From: Bacillota bacterium
GTDB lineage: Bacteria; Bacillota; Clostridia; Peptostreptococcales; Anaerovoracaceae
Reading direction: 5' to 3'
DNA: 7,805 bases
Assembly: GCA_021443825.1 (NCBI GenBank)
Contig: JABUTE010000199.1
Coordinates: forward strand, 1-7,805
Positions 1 through 6,880 of this stretch are shown in pieces (position 1 is the first letter of the stretch; each line of letters begins with the position of its first letter). The translations under genes and the position numbers were made by a program. The notes under the pieces were generated by a model, which was not told where the DNA came from, did no database searches, and saw only the letters and a list, made by a program, of their open reading frames with translations.

Positions 1-132
1 CGACCGGAAAGCTCCGGCCGGGACGTATTTTTTGTGCAGGTAAGGGATCGGGCGCCTGCGAAACAGGGCCTGCAAACCGGCGCCGCATCTCTTCAGGATC
101 TGTTTTCCTGGTGATGCGCGCCTGCTTTGCTG
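1..132. other. GC-rich left edge, hairpin-prone, no supported gene
   Basis: Downstream of the UPF0182 stop codon there is no recognisable gene. The clearest structure is an imperfect inverted repeat at 79-122: GGCGC(79-83), a bulged C84 and GCATC(85-89) pair with GATGC(113-117) and GCGCC(118-122), and an inner CAGGA(94-98) pairs with TCCTG(106-110). Read on the minus strand it begins 10 nt after the UPF0182 stop, so it could protect or end the mRNA, but no U-tract follows it. A smaller hairpin, CCGGA(4-8)/TCCGG(13-17), lies near six T at 28-33 on the plus strand. That may be part of a terminator for a plus-strand gene outside the window. Two short open frames touch the edge (plus 1-114, minus 88-1) and neither can be judged. 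Confidence 0.4.
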
Positions 133-3102
133 CTACTGAAGGTCGCTGCCTGCCATCTGCTCCAGATAGCGAGAGAGGATGTCCATATATTTTCCGTATT
201 CGATCCAGTCGCCCTGCTGCATGGCTGCCAGAGCCTGCTCATAGGCTGTCTGCGCCAGCAGGGCCAGGTCTTTGATGGTTTCTGCGGGCAGCAGATTACC
301 TTCTTCGTCGGTGAGCTGCGGCTTCTGCTGCGGGGACTGGCTGCTGCCGGGCGCAGAAGGTGCCTGCGGCTGTACAGGCTGCGGCGCCGGCTCTTCGTGC
401 ACCGGCGGGTTCTTGAGCTGCTCTGCCTGCAAGCGGCCCTGCTCGATGGGATTGGAGGTGCTTAAGGGGTCTCCCGTGCCTTCGCCGAACAGGGTGTTGA
501 GACAGTCGGCCAGAGTTGCCTCATAGGCCACCTTTTCGCCGAAGAAGGCAACGACACGCTTCACCTCGGGAAGGCTTCCGGTGGAGGCTTCCAGATAGAT
601 GGGCTCCACATAAAGCAGCGCATCGTTTACGGGGATCACGAACATGTTGCCCCGCAGATAAGACGAGCCGGAGTTGTTCCAAAGAGAGAATTCCTTTGAG
701 ATCTCGGCATCCTGGTTGATCTGTGCCTCGATCTGGGCCGGCCCGTAGACGGTCTGATCCTTGGGCATGCGGTAGAGCACCAGCTGTCCGTAGTGTTCGC
801 CGTCCTGGCGGGCGGTGAGGATACCGGTCAGATTGGACTTGCCGCTGGGGGTGTAGGGAATGGTGCTGACGAATTCGGCCTTGCTTTCGCCGGGCAGCTT
901 CATGATGAAGTAGTTGGGCTCCATCTGCTTGGTGGCCTGTCCGTACTGCTCGCTGGCGATGGACCAGAGGTCTTCGCTCTGATAGAACACAGCCTCGTCG
1001 GTCATGTGATACTTGGTGTAGACATAGGCCTGGATGTTGAACAGGCTGTTGGGATATTGCAGATGGCTGCGCAGGGCTTCGGGCATCTGCTCCAGGCTCT
1101 TGAGAAGGTCGGGATAGATCTTTGCAAGGGTCTGCACCAGAGGATCGCTTTCGTCGCAGATATAAAAGCTGATGTCGCCGTTGTAGGCATCGACCACAAC
1201 CTTGACCGAGTTGCGGATGTAATTGGTGGCGTTGTACTGCTCGTAGGGCTCGGAGTAAGGATACAGCGCGCTGGTGGTGTAGGCATCGATGATCCAGTAC
1301 AGCTTGCCGTCTTCGCAGACGATGTAGGGGTCATCGTTATAGGTGAGGAAGGGTGCGATCTTGGCGGCCCTTTCGGTGATATTGCGATAGATGTGGATCC
1401 TGGAATCCGATTTGATGTTGGTGGAGATCAGCAGCTTCAGGCTCTTCTCGCGGATGGCGAACAGCAGGCGGTTTAAGGGGTTCAGCCGGATGCCGCCGTC
1501 GCCCTCATAGCTGCAGTAGACGTTGGATTCGCCGCTGGGGTAGTCGAATTCCTTTTCGCCGGTGTTGGTGATCACATAGCCGTCGGTGGATTCGCCGTAG
1601 TAGATCTCGGGCCGGTCGATGGCGATCTCAGACACCTGCGACACCGGCGGAATGCTGTCGATCAGCATGTTGGGCTGTCCGCTGGCCGTAACGGAATCCA
1701 CGCGGGAAAGGGTGATGCCGTAGCCGTGGGTGTATTTCAGGTGGCGGATCAGCCAGGAATCCTCGATCTTCGTCTGATCGATCTCGCGGGCAGACAGGAA
1801 GCACTGGGTGTATTCGCCGTTGATATAATACCGGTCCACATCGACATCGTTAAAGGAATAGTAGCTTCGGATGGACTGGGTCTGGTTGTAGAACTGCTGG
1901 GCCGGATCGAAATCGTTGATGCGGATGTTGGAAAAGGTCTCCATGTTTTCCAGCACATCGGTCTGGGAAAGGTCGCCTTTGGCGGTAAAATCGCGCACCT
2001 GAATATCCTGCAGGTTGTAGGCCAGCCGGGTGTATTCGATATTGTTTTTCAGAAAGGCGCTTTCTTTGTTCAGCTCGTCGGGCGAAACGATCAGGCTCTG
2101 CACGGCAGAGGTGATAAAGGTTCCCGACATGGATACAAGCACCATCAGCACCGGACAGAGCAGCGCCAGCTTAACGCTTTTTTTGCGGATGGCGATGATC
2201 AGCAGAAAAGCGGAAAGCACAGCCAGCACCATCAGGATCCGGTAGATGTTCAGGGTGACGGTGATATCGGTATAGCCGGCGCCGTAGCAGGCCCCGGTGC
2301 CGCCGTAGAGCAGATCGAACTGCTTCAGATAGAGGCTGACGGCGATGCCTGCAAAGAAGAGCACACCCAGCAGGGTGATCTGGCCGGAGGCAACGGAAAG
2401 CAGCGCCTTGCCCTTGGTCTTCAGCTCGTCGGTGCGCAGCTCTTTTTCGTGCTTTTTATTGATGCGGAAGGCCTCTGCAAAGGGGTTTTCGCCTTCTTCC
2501 TGTGCGGCGCGGGCCTCCTCTGCGCTGGAATAGACGGTTGCCTCCTCCGGCTTTTGGGTCTCTGCCAGGAGCGCCAGATAGAACAGGGCCAGCATGATCA
2601 TCAAAGCCGCAGCGATGGTGATGGCGCAGGAGGAAAGGCTTCGAAGAAAGCTCAGCTTAAAGATATAGAAGCTGATGTCTTTTGAAAACAGAGGGTCGTC
2701 GATGCCAAAGCCGGTGGAATTGAAAAATTCCAGGATCTCGAACCAAAGAGGCATCACGACCGTGATGGCGATCAGGGCGCCGAAGATGCCGGCAAGAAGC
2801 CAGCTGATCACCGTAAGACGCTTTTTCGACTTGTCTTTGGAAAGCTGCAGGCCGCTCTTTTTGAGGAAGCTGCTGCGCAGAAAGCCCATGAGCACCTTGG
2901 CCAGCAGGGTCACGGCAAAAAAGACGGGAATGCCCAGCTTCAGCTTAGTCAGGATCCCGGTCAGATAGACCGACAGATAGCCCTCGCTGCGAAACCAGAT
3001 GATGTCGGTGATGAACCCGTCCAGCGCATAGATGCCGATGCCAAGAAGCATCAGCACGAAAATTGCGAGCTGTATGCGGCCGGAAATGTTTTTTTCTTTC
3101 AT
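133..3102 (-). CDS. UPF0182 family membrane protein (function unknown)
   Basis: A 989-aa integral membrane protein of the uncharacterised UPF0182 family (COG1615, Pfam PF03699). Seven hydrophobic helices lie at about residues 10-30, 43-70, 98-120, 163-181, 239-259, 283-305 and 310-330. Basic loops at 71-97 and 306-311 fit an N-in topology, which puts the remaining ~660 residues outside the cytoplasm. Family-typical stretches, recalled rather than searched, are IIWFRSEGYLSVY (34-46), GAGYTD (274-279), NYIRNSVKVVVDAYNGD (627-643), LQYPNSLFNIQAYVYTKYHM (681-700), FYQSEDLW (706-713) and a C-terminal GDWIEYG (964-970) motif. The TM4-TM5 loop (182-238) is long and highly charged and may be an insertion. 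Residues 900-928 are a Pro/Gln linker. The start at 3102 is chosen because AAAGGAG lies 5 nt upstream. An in-frame ATG at 3153 would add 17 residues but sits inside the intergenic hairpin. No promoter of its own is convincing, so it probably depends on the upstream zinc-ribbon gene. The family is certain; the activity is not known. Confidence 0.95.
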   Translation of the reverse strand: MKEKNISGRIQLAIFVLMLLGIGIYALDGFITDIIWFRSEGYLSVYLTGILTKLKLGIPVFFAVTLLAKVLMGFLRSSFLKKSGLQLSKDKSKKRLTVISWLLAGIFGALIAITVVMPLWFEILEFFNSTGFGIDDPLFSKDISFYIFKLSFLRSLSSCAITIAAALMIMLALFYLALLAETQKPEEATVYSSAEEARAAQEEGENPFAEAFRINKKHEKELRTDELKTKGKALLSVASGQITLLGVLFFAGIAVSLYLKQFDLLYGGTGACYGAGYTDITVTLNIYRILMVLAVLSAFLLIIAIRKKSVKLALLCPVLMVLVSMSGTFITSAVQSLIVSPDELNKESAFLKNNIEYTRLAYNLQDIQVRDFTAKGDLSQTDVLENMETFSNIRINDFDPAQQFYNQTQSIRSYYSFNDVDVDRYYINGEYTQCFLSAREIDQTKIEDSWLIRHLKYTHGYGITLSRVDSVTASGQPNMLIDSIPPVSQVSEIAIDRPEIYYGESTDGYVITNTGEKEFDYPSGESNVYCSYEGDGGIRLNPLNRLLFAIREKSLKLLISTNIKSDSRIHIYRNITERAAKIAPFLTYNDDPYIVCEDGKLYWIIDAYTTSALYPYSEPYEQYNATNYIRNSVKVVVDAYNGDISFYICDESDPLVQTLAKIYPDLLKSLEQMPEALRSHLQYPNSLFNIQAYVYTKYHMTDEAVFYQSEDLWSIASEQYGQATKQMEPNYFIMKLPGESKAEFVSTIPYTPSGKSNLTGILTARQDGEHYGQLVLYRMPKDQTVYGPAQIEAQINQDAEISKEFSLWNNSGSSYLRGNMFVIPVNDALLYVEPIYLEASTGSLPEVKRVVAFFGEKVAYEATLADCLNTLFGEGTGDPLSTSNPIEQGRLQAEQLKNPPVHEEPAPQPVQPQAPSAPGSSQSPQQKPQLTDEEGNLLPAETIKDLALLAQTAYEQALAAMQQGDWIEYGKYMDILSRYLEQMAGSDLQ

Positions 3103-3107
3103 GGGAG

Positions 3108-3114
3108 CTCCTTT
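3108..3114 (-). promoter_or_regulatory. Ribosome binding site of the UPF0182 gene
   Basis: On the minus strand this reads AAAGGAG, 5 nt before the ATG at 3102-3100. It fixes the start at 3102 rather than at the upstream in-frame ATG at 3153. Only 5 nt separate it from the last T of the preceding hairpin's U-tract (3120), so any RNA terminated there would stop just short of the ribosome site. Confidence 0.8.
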
Positions 3115-3119
3115 CGGAT

Positions 3120-3151
3120 AAAAACAGGCCCCGATCCTTTGAAATCGGGGC
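3120..3151 (-). terminator. Intrinsic terminator-like hairpin between the two large genes
   Basis: GCCCCGAT (3128-3135) and ATCGGGGC (3144-3151) form a perfect 8-bp stem with an 8-nt loop. On the minus strand the stem is followed by CTG and then five T (3124-3120). It lies 14 nt after the stop codon of the zinc-ribbon gene and directly ahead of the UPF0182 ribosome site. The 3-nt gap and short T-run suggest partial rather than complete termination. That would set the ratio of the two proteins, or the hairpin could act as a processing or stability element between cistrons. Confidence 0.7.
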
Positions 3152-3165
3152 ACAGGAATCGATTT

Positions 3166-6100
3166 CTATTTGTATTCGGAGTAGCTGACGATCTTGTAGA
3201 TATCGCCGATGGCCTCCAGGCGGTAGACCATCAGATCGTCGAAGTCAGAAGAAGCACTGCCGGAAGAGATGGAGATCTCTTCTTCGGTGAATACGTAAGC
3301 GCCGCCTTCGAAGGTCCTGACCTGGCCCAGCGACAGCTTTCGGAATTCCTGCTTACGCGTGCTGTCGGAATTGTCGTAGCGCAGCACCTTGCTGTAGGCC
3401 TCGCCGTCGGCCGTCAGATAAGAAAGCACATCGTCGGTCTGGGGATCGTTGACATACTTGTTCCAGCTGCTGTTATAGGCGGTCATGACGCCGTAGATGG
3501 CGGTGCGCAGCTGGGGATCATCGCAGGGCTGGCTTTCGGCCAGATCGCTGTAGGAGGAGGTGCGCTGCTCCACATATTCCAAAGAGGGGTCGATGACCAG
3601 CGCCTTCAGCTGACCTTCCGGGTCGAATTCGGCGGCCAGGGCCGTCAGATCGATGTCGGGGTCGACATAGGCCTCATCGGGCTCCTCCTGCTCGGTCTCG
3701 TCCTTTTTGATCTTGTGCAGCAGAGAGTCTGCGCCTTTTTTGATGGCGATAAAGCCGGTCTTTGCGGCTTCGGTGGCCATTTCATCAACGGAGACCGCGA
3801 TCTCGGTGACCGAAGACTCGGGCATGAAATGCTTCATGGCCACAACGCCGCCCTTGGCCAGTCCGATGAGCAGCGCCAGCACCAGAAGTGCCAGCAGCAG
3901 GGGATGACCGCCGCTTTCTTCTTCGTCGTCATCGTCGTCTTCGTCGTCGCTGCCCTCTGCAGCCTCGCCGGGGCGGGAGAGCTTTTCCTCTTCGTCGTCT
4001 TCTGCTTCTTCGCTTTGCTGCTTCTTCAGTTCGTTTTCTTCGCCTGCTTCGGCGGCATCCTTTGCCTTGCCTAAGCCGAACCGTCTTCTGGGCTGCTCGT
4101 CTTCGTCGTCGTCATCGCGGAAGAAGGCTTCTCTTGCCTTTGCCATCTGCTCCAGCTTTTTGCGGTATTCGGAGCGGTGCAGCTCTTCTTCGGCCTCTTT
4201 CTTTTTCATCTCGGCCATGCGAAGCTCTACCGTGTTGTGGCGGAAGGCTTCTTCACCGATGGCAGAGGTGACGTCGACAAAGCGGATGGAAGGTGCCTGC
4301 TCGCCGCCGGGCTTCGCTTGGGAAGTCTCTTCGCTGGTGTTCGGGGCGGAAGCCGGCTCGGTGTGGGGCTCGAAGGAAGGAATCTGGGATGCAGGGCTCT
4401 GCGGCTGCTGCTCCTGGGGAGAAAGCTCCAGCGCCAGCTGCTCATCTGCATCGACCTGCTCTACGGGAAGTGCCTCGGTCGCGGGAATCTCGGGGGTCAG
4501 CAGATCTTCTTCTGCCTTGTCTTCTGTTTCTTCAGCAGGGGCTGCGGCCGCTGTCTGGAATTCGATGCGGCTGAACACGCGAGTATTGGAGTCGGCAAAG
4601 ACCGGCTCTTCATCCTGGGTCTTGCGGATGCGGTTGGCCTCCAGATCGAGCAGCTTCTGGAACTGGGCTGCGCCGAAGGGGGCATGGCTGCCGGTGGCAG
4701 GCTTGGGAGACGCTTTTTCGGGAGCTGCTTCGGTGAGCAGCGGCGCCTTGGGCTCTGCGTGCAGGTCGGCGGGAGGAATTTCTTCGACGTCTTCGGGGGC
4801 ATCGGTATTGGCGATGATAAAGGAATCGAAGATGCCGCCCTGCTTCTTTTCGGTCTTGTCGCCGCTCATGGACTGAAGCCATGCGTCATCGGCAGCGACA
4901 TCTGCCGCTGCGGGAGCAGTCTCCTCTGTTTGCGGCTGCTGCTGCAAGGGATCTTCGCCTGCCTGGGAAAGGGGCGCCGCCGGCTCTTCTGCGGGCTGAG
5001 GCTGTGCGGGAGCCGTCTCTTCTTCTGCGGGCTGAGGCTGTGCGGGCTTGGCTTCTTCTTCTGCGGAAAAAGTGCGGACAGGCTCTTCTGCCGTCTGGTT
5101 CCAGTTGAACTCGGCGGAGGCTCTGTTTTCCAGCGGCTGCACGAAGGGCGTGCTGCGCAGCTTGCGAGGCTCCACCTCTGCCGGGTCGATGAAGCCGTGA
5201 GAGGTGAAGCCCACATTGGATTCGGGACGGTCTGCAGGGGCTTCTTCGGGGGAGACTTCTTCCTGCGGGTTTTCCGAAAGTGGTTCTTCCTGCGGGGCAG
5301 CGTCTTTCACCTGCTTTAAGGCCTCTTCTGCAGCCTTCAGGGCAGCAGCATCGGCGGCAGCCTTGCGAAGCATTTCTTCTTCGGCGGCCTTACGCGCTTC
5401 TTCTTCGGCGGCCCTGCGCAGGGCTTCCTGCTCGGCCTGGATGCGGGCGGCTTCTGCGGCCCGCTCTTCTTCTTTCTGTTTTGCCAGTGCTGCGCTCTTT
5501 GCTGCGGCAGCCTTGATGGAATCCTCCCAGCTGATGGTATCGGAGGTGACCGGAGCCGCGGAGATCTCGGACGGCTCGCTGTCGGCTGCCTTGATCTTCG
5601 CCCGCTCTTCTTCGGTGAAGGAGGGCCTGGTGTAGGTCAGATCGTTCCAGCGGGGCATCCGGAAGGCTCCCTCGGGCAGCTCTTTTTCTTCGGGCTGCAG
5701 CGGAGCAGGCTCAGGCTTCGTTAGTTCTTCTGCGGGCTGCTGAACCTCCGGCTGAGGCGCAGGCTGGGCGGCAGGCTCTGCTGCCGGCGCCTGATTCCAG
5801 TCGAATTCAGTGTGCCCTACGGGGCGCTCGCCCTGCAGGGGGGTATAGACCAGGGTGGCCTTGGCGCCGGAGCGCATGATGTTTTCGGGCCATACCGGGT
5901 TGGGCTGTGCCTTCGCCTGGGCCATTTCTTCTTCTTTGGAGAGGAGTGGCTTATCCCAGGCCATGGTGATGTCTTTTACCTCGCGGGGCTTTGGAAAATC
6001 GAGGGATATCCAGTTGACGGCTTCGGTGCTCTGCGCGCCGGAGGCCTTTCCCGATTCGAATTCGCCCCAGTTGAGAGGCTCATCCTTTTTTACGGGCTTT

Positions 6101-6756
6101 TCTTCGGCCTTCCATTGGAAGGAAGCGGGCTGCACGGCGCTTTGGCCCTGCTTTTCGGCTTCTCTTTGCTTAAAGAAGTTGTCGACGTGGGATACGCTCT
6201 TCGCCAGGCGGGCTTCTTCTTCCTTTCGGCGCAGACGATCTTCTTCTGCCTTTTGGGCGGCCTGCTGGGCGGCAATGCGGGCTTCTTCTTCCGCAGCCTT
6301 GCGAGCAGCTTCTTCGGCAGCAGGGTCGATGGCCTGCGGCTCGGGTTCTTCGGCAGAGCTGCGGGTGTCTGCTTCGACTGTTTTGAGAGCCTGCTCTTCG
6401 GCTTCCTTACGCGTCTCTTCTTCCGCGATTTTGCGGGCTTCTTCTTCAGCGGCCTTGCGGGCAGCCTCTTCTTCAGCTTCCTTGCGAGCCGCTTCTTCAT
6501 CTGCAGTGCGCGATTCTTCTTCGGTCGGATGGCTTATACCGGAATACTTGGATTCCAGGCTGCGCAGCATCTCATCCATGGCAGAGGAAGCAGTTCCTGC
6601 ACCGGATGCGGAAGCTTCGGGTGTCATCGCAGGCGCGGCTTCCTGACTTGCTGAAGAAGCGGCGGGCACCTGAACGGCCGGCATGGCTCTGGCCCCGCAC
6701 AGCGGGCAATATTTTTTTCCTTCGGTAAATTCATAGCCGCAGATATTACATTTCAT
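3166..6756 (-). CDS. Zinc-ribbon, giant low-complexity linker, single TM, NTF2-like (TcaA/YvbJ-type) envelope protein
   Basis: A 1196-aa protein of unusual build. Residues 1-22 are a zinc ribbon with C3-x2-C6 and C17-x2-C20. Residues 85-190 and 427-485 are Ala/Glu/Arg/Lys-rich and surely helical, with an 8-residue repeat (R-K-A-A-E-E-E-A type). Residues 200-835 are mostly Pro/Gln/Ala/Glu-rich and likely disordered, with Trp-centred islands (W215, 230, 249, 267, 289, 320, 370, 410, 552) and Phe-containing islands at 513-553, 638-650 and 690-735. A charged helix (838-878) and a basic patch (890-899) precede a pure Asp/Glu run (937-947) and one TM helix (about 952-973). The C-terminal ~115 residues (1082-1196) resemble the NTF2-like domain ending TcaA/YvbJ-type Firmicutes proteins, judged by pattern only. 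Those relatives usually have a far shorter N-terminal part. The start is set by GGAGG 7 nt upstream of the ATG. The gene is first in a probable unit with UPF0182 63 nt downstream. A sensor or scaffold linking the cytoplasm to the envelope is an inference; no catalytic motif is visible. Confidence 0.88.
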   Translation of the reverse strand: MKCNICGYEFTEGKKYCPLCGARAMPAVQVPAASSASQEAAPAMTPEASASGAGTASSAMDEMLRSLESKYSGISHPTEEESRTADEEAARKEAEEEAARKAAEEEARKIAEEETRKEAEEQALKTVEADTRSSAEEPEPQAIDPAAEEAARKAAEEEARIAAQQAAQKAEEDRLRRKEEEARLAKSVSHVDNFFKQREAEKQGQSAVQPASFQWKAEEKPVKKDEPLNWGEFESGKASGAQSTEAVNWISLDFPKPREVKDITMAWDKPLLSKEEEMAQAKAQPNPVWPENIMRSGAKATLVYTPLQGERPVGHTEFDWNQAPAAEPAAQPAPQPEVQQPAEELTKPEPAPLQPEEKELPEGAFRMPRWNDLTYTRPSFTEEERAKIKAADSEPSEISAAPVTSDTISWEDSIKAAAAKSAALAKQKEEERAAEAARIQAEQEALRRAAEEEARKAAEEEMLRKAAADAAALKAAEEALKQVKDAAPQEEPLSENPQEEVSPEEAPADRPESNVGFTSHGFIDPAEVEPRKLRSTPFVQPLENRASAEFNWNQTAEEPVRTFSAEEEAKPAQPQPAEEETAPAQPQPAEEPAAPLSQAGEDPLQQQPQTEETAPAAADVAADDAWLQSMSGDKTEKKQGGIFDSFIIANTDAPEDVEEIPPADLHAEPKAPLLTEAAPEKASPKPATGSHAPFGAAQFQKLLDLEANRIRKTQDEEPVFADSNTRVFSRIEFQTAAAAPAEETEDKAEEDLLTPEIPATEALPVEQVDADEQLALELSPQEQQPQSPASQIPSFEPHTEPASAPNTSEETSQAKPGGEQAPSIRFVDVTSAIGEEAFRHNTVELRMAEMKKKEAEEELHRSEYRKKLEQMAKAREAFFRDDDDEDEQPRRRFGLGKAKDAAEAGEENELKKQQSEEAEDDEEEKLSRPGEAAEGSDDEDDDDDEEESGGHPLLLALLVLALLIGLAKGGVVAMKHFMPESSVTEIAVSVDEMATEAAKTGFIAIKKGADSLLHKIKKDETEQEEPDEAYVDPDIDLTALAAEFDPEGQLKALVIDPSLEYVEQRTSSYSDLAESQPCDDPQLRTAIYGVMTAYNSSWNKYVNDPQTDDVLSYLTADGEAYSKVLRYDNSDSTRKQEFRKLSLGQVRTFEGGAYVFTEEEISISSGSASSDFDDLMVYRLEAIGDIYKIVSYSEYK
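3916..3948 (-). repeat. Acidic-codon microsatellite before the TM helix
   Basis: Eleven consecutive codons made almost only of GAC/GAT and GAA encode the Asp/Glu run at residues 937-947 of the zinc-ribbon protein, ending four residues before the TM helix. A second, shorter run encodes residues 881-887 (about 4096-4116). Such trinucleotide tracts can gain or lose whole codons by slippage without changing frame. Confidence 0.7.
4985..5046 (-). repeat. Two 26-bp exact direct repeats, 36-bp period, inside the zinc-ribbon gene
   Basis: Positions 4985-5010 and 5021-5046 are identical over 26 bp. The 36-bp period is exactly 12 codons and gives two copies of an AQPQPAEE-type unit at about residues 571-594. 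The perfect DNA identity, including third codon positions, points to a recent in-frame duplication or ongoing homogenisation of the Pro/Gln linker. Confidence 0.85.
6340..6486 (-). repeat. Imperfect 24-bp tandem repeats encoding an 8-residue helical unit
   Basis: Residues 91-139 of the zinc-ribbon protein run in register as RKEAEEEAA, RKAAEEEA, RKIAEEET, RKEAEEQA, LKTVEADT, RSSAEEPE, an 8-residue period that decays toward the C-terminal side. The same unit reappears at residues 152-167 (about 6256-6303) and 447-462 (about 5371-5418). An 8-residue period fits neither the heptad nor the hendecad of coiled coils. It recalls E4(R/K)4-type single alpha-helices, here diluted with Ala. Confidence 0.75.
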
Positions 6757-6796
6757 GGCTTATCCTCCAGAGTAAATTCAGATAATAAATCACTCT

Positions 6797-6825
6797 ATTA
6801 TAGCCTATTCTGCCCGCCCGTACAA
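6797..6825 (-). promoter_or_regulatory. Sigma-A-like promoter of the zinc-ribbon/UPF0182 unit
   Basis: The minus strand shows a perfect -10 TATAAT (6802-6797), a 17-nt spacer and TTGTAC at -35 (6825-6820), which keeps the TTG core. Transcription should begin near 6790, leaving a leader of about 34 nt with the GGAGG site. There is no room for a riboswitch. Both the position between the terminator at 6881-6914 and the ATG at 6756 and the exact -10 support it. Confidence 0.75.
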
Positions 6826-6880
6826 GTTGCCCTGCTCCGCCGGATCTCTGTAATAAACAAATTTAAGAAAATCTTCACAA

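Noticed and set aside
1..88. Minus-strand frame from ATG at 88 running off the left edge (MRRRFAGPVSQ…)
   Set aside because: It could be the next gene of the operon, but there is no good ribosome site, it starts within the hairpin, and only 29 codons are visible with no recognisable family.
1..114. Plus-strand open frame entering from the left edge and ending at TGA 112-114
   Set aside because: It could be the 3' end of a convergent gene, but 37 codons with no recognisable motif and no terminator after it are too little to call.
3103..3153. Upstream ATG at 3153 as the start of the UPF0182 protein
   Set aside because: It would begin inside the terminator-like hairpin without a ribosome site. 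The ATG at 3102 has AAAGGAG at 5 nt and gives a sensible N-terminus.
4177..5319. 380-codon plus-strand open frame, and other long plus-strand frames at 793-1476, 1726-2685, 3139-4074, 4067-4876, 5812-6654 and 5855-6646
   Set aside because: All lie antisense to the two large genes. Their translations are Leu/Gly/Arg- or Ser/Ala-biased with no recognisable domain, as expected from the complement of Glu/Ala/Lys-rich coding DNA, whereas the minus-strand frames have good ribosome sites and family matches.
5371..6486. TolA or TonB homologue, suggested by Ala/Glu/Lys helices and Pro-rich linker
   Set aside because: The resemblance is compositional. There is no N-terminal TM anchor or TolA/TonB C-terminal domain; the TM is near the C-terminus and a zinc ribbon is at the N-terminus.
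6340..6486. CRISPR-like array, from the regular 24-bp spacing of repeats
   Set aside because: The repeats are imperfect, in frame, encode a helical protein repeat and have no unique spacers.
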